From: Bradyrhizobium sp. NP1
GTDB lineage: Bacteria; Pseudomonadota; Alphaproteobacteria; Rhizobiales; Xanthobacteraceae
Assembly: GCF_030378205.1 (NCBI RefSeq)
Contig: NZ_CP127385.1
Coordinates: 5,806,001-5,870,000, forward strand
Length of the DNA stretch: 64,000 nucleotides
Direction of reading: 5' to 3'
The position numbers and the translations under genes were made by a program. This document shows, one piece after another, positions 61,165 through 64,000 of the stretch; the first letter of the stretch is position 1, and every line of letters starts with the position of its first letter. The notes beneath the pieces were generated by a model, which did not search any database, had not been told where the DNA came from, and worked only from the letters and a program-made list of their open reading frames with translations.

Positions 61165-62331
61165 CTACTCGGCCGCGATGCCCTTGAGCGCGGCGTGGCC
61201 GTGGGTCTTGACCACGACCTTGATCGCGTCCTCGATTCGCTCGCGCGCATAGCGCAGCGCCGTCGGCAGGTCCTCGAGCGCGAAAGTGTGGGTATGCACC
61301 TTGGTGGCATCGAAGCGCTTCTGCGACATGAACGCCTCCGCTCGATGGGTCGCGCTCTTGCCCTCGCCGCGAATGCCGTAGACGTAGATGTTGTTGCGCA
61401 CGAGATGCGCGACATCGACTTCGGCCGGCTTGCCCGGGAATGCCGCGAGGCAGATGCGGCCGCCGCGATTGACCATACGCGCGGCCTCGTTGATCGCGTT
61501 CGGCGCGCCGGAGCATTCGATTACGTAGTCGACGCCCTTGCCGCCGTTCAGCCGCCGCACCGCCTCGACGGGATCCTCGTTCTTGGCGTTGATGACATGA
61601 TCGGCACCGAGCTCGCGGCCGATCTGCAGGCGATTGTCGCGGGTGCCGGTCAGGATGACCGGCTGCGCGCCGAGCGCTTTTGCCACGGCAACGCCGAGCA
61701 GGCCGATCGGGCCGGGCCCGGTCACCACCACGCTCTCGCCGGCAACGAGGCCACCGAGCTCGGTCAGGCCATACATCGCGGTGCCCGCGGTGACGACGAG
61801 GGTTGCCTCCTCATCCGACATCGCGTCCGCGACGCGAACCAGCGTGTTGATGTTGTTGACGGCATATTCGGCAAAGCCGCCGTCGGTGGTGAAGCCGTTG
61901 GCGCGATGGCCCTTGTCGACGTCCCCATAGTTGAGGCCGTAGTTGTGGCAGGAGGTGTACATGCCTTCGCGGCAGCGCTTGCACTGGCCGCAGCCGGCAT
62001 GGATTTCGACCGTGACACGCTCGCCGATCCTGTATTCGTCGACGCCGGGTCCGAGCGCGACCACGGTGCCCATATATTCATGGCCGGGCGTGAAATTCTT
62101 GTTGAAGGGCAGACCGCCCTGGATCATCGCCGGCGGGCCGTGATGGATGATCTCGAGATCGGTCGCGCAAATCGCAACCGCATCGATCCGCACCAGAACC
62201 TCCGCGCGCTTCGGCACCGGGACCGGCTTCTTGCTCAGCGTGAGCTGGTCGGGATCGCCGAGCACCCAGGCGCGCATCGTGTCCGGGATCGGAAAGTCGG
62301 GCGAAGTCTTGACGTGGTCGTGCTGGTACAT
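61165..62331 (-). CDS. Zinc-dependent medium-chain alcohol dehydrogenase
   Basis: 388 residues. Catalytic zinc ligands in AICATDLE and PGHEYMGTV; structural zinc cysteines in CGQCKRCREGMYTSC; Rossmann motif VVTGPGPIGLLGVAVA near 195. It resembles threonine/sorbitol-type dehydrogenases. It lies between the IclR gene and the molybdenum hydroxylase genes and likely oxidises a hydroxyl group early in the pathway. Confidence 0.92.
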   Translation of the reverse strand: MYQHDHVKTSPDFPIPDTMRAWVLGDPDQLTLSKKPVPVPKRAEVLVRIDAVAICATDLEIIHHGPPAMIQGGLPFNKNFTPGHEYMGTVVALGPGVDEYRIGERVTVEIHAGCGQCKRCREGMYTSCHNYGLNYGDVDKGHRANGFTTDGGFAEYAVNNINTLVRVADAMSDEEATLVVTAGTAMYGLTELGGLVAGESVVVTGPGPIGLLGVAVAKALGAQPVILTGTRDNRLQIGRELGADHVINAKNEDPVEAVRRLNGGKGVDYVIECSGAPNAINEAARMVNRGGRICLAAFPGKPAEVDVAHLVRNNIYVYGIRGEGKSATHRAEAFMSQKRFDATKVHTHTFALEDLPTALRYARERIEDAIKVVVKTHGHAALKGIAAE

Positions 62332-62358
62332 CGGTTTTCTCCCTGAAAGAACGGCCTT

Positions 62359-63237
62359 CTATTCAGCCGCGGCGCTCTTGCCGGCCTGGCTCACGATCGC
62401 ACCCGGCGCACCGAGCTCGATCGAAAGCTCGTTGGTGGCCGCGAGCAGATGGATGCGGATCTGGTCGAGATGGTCGTCCGTGGCGCGGAACACCGGCGAC
62501 GACACGCTGATCGAGCCGACCACGGCGCCGGCGTGATCGCGGATAGCGGCACCGAGACAGATCACGCCCGGCTGGAATTCCTCGCGATCAACTGCATAGC
62601 CGTTGCGCCGCGCCAGCCTCAGCTCTTCCCTCAAGCGATCGAGATCGACGATCGTGTTCGGCGTGAATGCCGTCATGCCCTTGTCGGCGATGATCCGCTC
62701 GAGTTCGGTCGGCGGCAGCCAGGCCAGGATCGCCTTGCCGGTTGCGGTTGCATGCGCGGCATTCATCTTGCCGCCGAGCCCGGCATCGACGCGAACGGCG
62801 TGGCGCGCCTCGCGGCGCAGAATGTTGACGAGGCTGGTGTCCTGCATGATCGCAAGCTGCACCGCCTCGCGGGTCTGGTCGTTGAGCCGATCGACATAGG
62901 CTTGTGCGCGACGCGGCAGGTCGACCTGGCGCAGACACGCCGCGCTCAGGTGAAGGATGCGCGGGCCGAGCACATAGGATCGGCCCGTGGAGCCGCGTCC
63001 GACATAACCCCAATTGTGCAGCGTCGAGATCAGGTGATGGCAGGTGGAGACGTTCAACCCCGCCGTTGCCGCGATCTCGGTGAGCTTCGCCTCGCCGCCG
63101 GCGTCTGCGATGATGTCGAGGATCAGGAAGGCACGATCGAGCGCCTGGATGCCGCCGCGATCCCGGCCGATCGGGGGTCGAGCCGGCATGATGCTGGGCG
63201 GCTGCTCTGCACTATCGACCAAAACCCTCTCCTCCAC
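62359..63237 (-). CDS. IclR family transcriptional regulator
   Basis: 292 residues. N-terminal winged helix (ALDRAFLILDIIADAGGEAKLTEIAATAGLNVSTCHHLISTLHNWGYV, about 32-80) and an IclR effector domain with ATATGKAILAWLPPTELERI and the late EFQPGVICLGAAIRDHAGAVVGSISVSSP. It probably controls the operon that follows. The start is unclear: GTG at 63237 is in frame, but GGAG inside its first codons suggests a TTG at 63222. Confidence 0.9.
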   Translation of the reverse strand: MEERVLVDSAEQPPSIMPARPPIGRDRGGIQALDRAFLILDIIADAGGEAKLTEIAATAGLNVSTCHHLISTLHNWGYVGRGSTGRSYVLGPRILHLSAACLRQVDLPRRAQAYVDRLNDQTREAVQLAIMQDTSLVNILRREARHAVRVDAGLGGKMNAAHATATGKAILAWLPPTELERIIADKGMTAFTPNTIVDLDRLREELRLARRNGYAVDREEFQPGVICLGAAIRDHAGAVVGSISVSSPVFRATDDHLDQIRIHLLAATNELSIELGAPGAIVSQAGKSAAAE

Positions 63238-63285
63238 TGCGTGTTTTCGGCAGAAGAGCGCAAGCAGGCGCCGTTGGTCAAACCA

Positions 63286-63324
63286 ATTTTCACATTACAG
63301 ATCATGTTTTTATTAGGTGAAAAT
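63286..63324. promoter_or_regulatory. Inverted repeat ATTTTCAC...GTGAAAAT upstream of the IclR gene
   Basis: Two perfect 8-base arms (63286-63293 and 63317-63324) separated by 23 AT-rich bases in the divergent region between the IclR gene and the exported hydrolase. A regulator site is plausible; the spacing is wide, so two half-sites on one DNA face or a chance dyad are also possible. Confidence 0.4.
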
Positions 63325-63501
63325 CTGGCGTCCCTGCCGATCTCCGCAGAATCCCACCAGGTCGGTCGCAAACCGACCATCACCCTGAATTGATCAGCCC
63401 TGTCGGCGCCTGAAGTAACGTCGATCGCGTGCGGGCCGTATTGGCTTTCGGGGCGGCCCGATATTGACCACCACCGGCTCCAGCCAAGAAGAGAAATCGC
63501 G

Positions 63502-64000
63502 ATGATGAGCAGACGCGCATTCACGGCGACACTTGCGGCCGGTGCGGCCGCTTCACTGCTTTCGACGCGCGGCATGGCTGCAACGCAGGCTCCGACGAAG
63601 GCGCGCAACGTCGTGCTCGTGCACGGGCTGTTTGCCGACGGATCGTGCTGGTCGGAGGTGATCGCACGGCTGCAGGCGGCGGGACTCAATGCGACCGCCG
63701 TGCAAAACCCGCTGACGACGCTGCCCGAAGCGGTCGCCTCTGCCGAGCGCGTCCTGGCGCGGCAGGATGGCCCGACCGTCCTGGTCGGCCATTCTTTTTC
63801 CGGGATGATCGTCACGGACGCCGGCATGCATCCGAACGTCTCGGCGCTGGTCTATGTGGCGGCGCGGGCGCCGGATGCGGACGAGGATTACACGGCACTG
63901 GCCAAGACCTATCCGACGCCGCCGGCGAGCGCTGGCATCGTCTTCGATGGCGATGAAGGACGGCTTTCCGAGCAAGCTTTCCTGCGCGATTTCGCCGGCG
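63502..64000 (+). CDS. Exported alpha/beta hydrolase, N-terminal part (truncated by window edge)
   Basis: 166 residues are visible with no stop. A twin-arginine signal (MSRRAFTATLAAG, then a hydrophobic stretch and GMAA) is followed by an alpha/beta hydrolase core: VVLVHGLFADGSCW near residue 38 and the nucleophile elbow GHSFSG near 97. The layout resembles the salicylate esterase/EST-type hydrolases. GAGAAATCG stands before the ATG pair at 63502 and 63505. It is divergent from the IclR gene and shares the repeat region at 63286-63324. Confidence 0.85.
   Translation, partial: MMSRRAFTATLAAGAAASLLSTRGMAATQAPTKARNVVLVHGLFADGSCWSEVIARLQAAGLNATAVQNPLTTLPEAVASAERVLARQDGPTVLVGHSFSGMIVTDAGMHPNVSALVYVAARAPDADEDYTALAKTYPTPPASAGIVFDGDEGRLSEQAFLRDFAG

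Noticed and set aside
60016..62346. Long open frame on the plus strand opposite the Mo hydroxylase and Zn dehydrogenase genes
   Set aside because: It is the mirror of well-recognised minus-strand genes in GC-rich DNA, with a low-complexity arginine/histidine/aspartate-rich product and no family motif.
1..64000. tRNA, rRNA, CRISPR, insertion sequence or attachment site
   Set aside because: I saw no tRNA-like cloverleaf sequence, repeat-spacer pattern, transposase or integrase motif; a computed scan would be needed to exclude a short degenerate one.

Overview
The window reads as a chromosomal segment of a GC-rich alphaproteobacterium, most likely Bradyrhizobium or a close relative. The grounds are the base composition and codon use, the aerobic (late cobalt insertion) cobalamin gene set, the abundance of TRAP, ABC and Liv-type uptake systems with catabolic operons, and a small protein at 49967-50218 of a type I associate with Bradyrhizobium genomes. 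The genus is inference. I see no rRNA, tRNA, CRISPR array, insertion sequence or phage gene. Genes are tightly packed, often overlapping by 1 or 4 bases.

Region 1 (1-6.1 kb): a TRAP transporter (fused permease cut by the window edge, plus binding protein) divergent from an NAD-dependent epimerase-like gene, then an SDR / small monooxygenase / SDR / cupin operon divergent from a TetR regulator. Three palindromes of the form TGWTC-N4-GAWCA sit in the two divergent promoter regions, so one regulator may control both groups.

Region 2 (6.1-15.9 kb): one co-directional catabolic unit on the minus strand: livF-livK-livH-livM-livG, an amidohydrolase, an acyl-CoA ligase, an XRE-cupin regulator and an enoyl-CoA hydratase. 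AAGTNACTT-like motifs occur upstream of the first and last genes.

Region 3 (16.0-36.2 kb): a nearly complete aerobic B12 cluster. On the minus strand: cobF, a CbiM-like permease, cobA, cobB, cobM, cobE, cobL, then cobJ, cobI, cobH, cobG, cobN, cobW and a DUF1636 gene; cobK lies on the plus strand between cobL and cobJ. A cobalamin riboswitch on the minus strand heads the cobN-side operon. Across from it run cobO and cobQ (plus), cobC and cobD (minus), cobP and bluB (plus). The partner chelatase genes cobS and cobT are not in the window.

Region 4 (36.2-50.2 kb): a minus-strand operon behind a near-consensus sigma70 promoter encodes a dihydropyrimidinase/hydantoinase-like enzyme, an MmgE/PrpD protein, a luciferase-like oxidoreductase, a TudS-related putative desulfidase with an unknown partner, a complete NMT1/THI5-type ABC importer and a CofC-like enzyme of F420 synthesis. 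Divergently, a MocR-type regulator is followed by an aminotransferase and an M20 N-carbamoyl amino acid hydrolase. Read together these suggest uptake, desulfuration and ring opening of a (thio)hydantoin or (thio)pyrimidine, then carbamoyl removal and transamination. This is the most interesting part of the window.

Region 5 (50.2-64 kb): a minus-strand operon under an IclR regulator: Zn dehydrogenase, a molybdenum hydroxylase whose catalytic subunit is split over two coupled genes, DctA, an IolD-like ThDP enzyme, an aldehyde dehydrogenase, an IlvD/Edd dehydratase and a secreted RidA protein. Its substrate is not evident. An exported alpha/beta hydrolase runs off the right edge.
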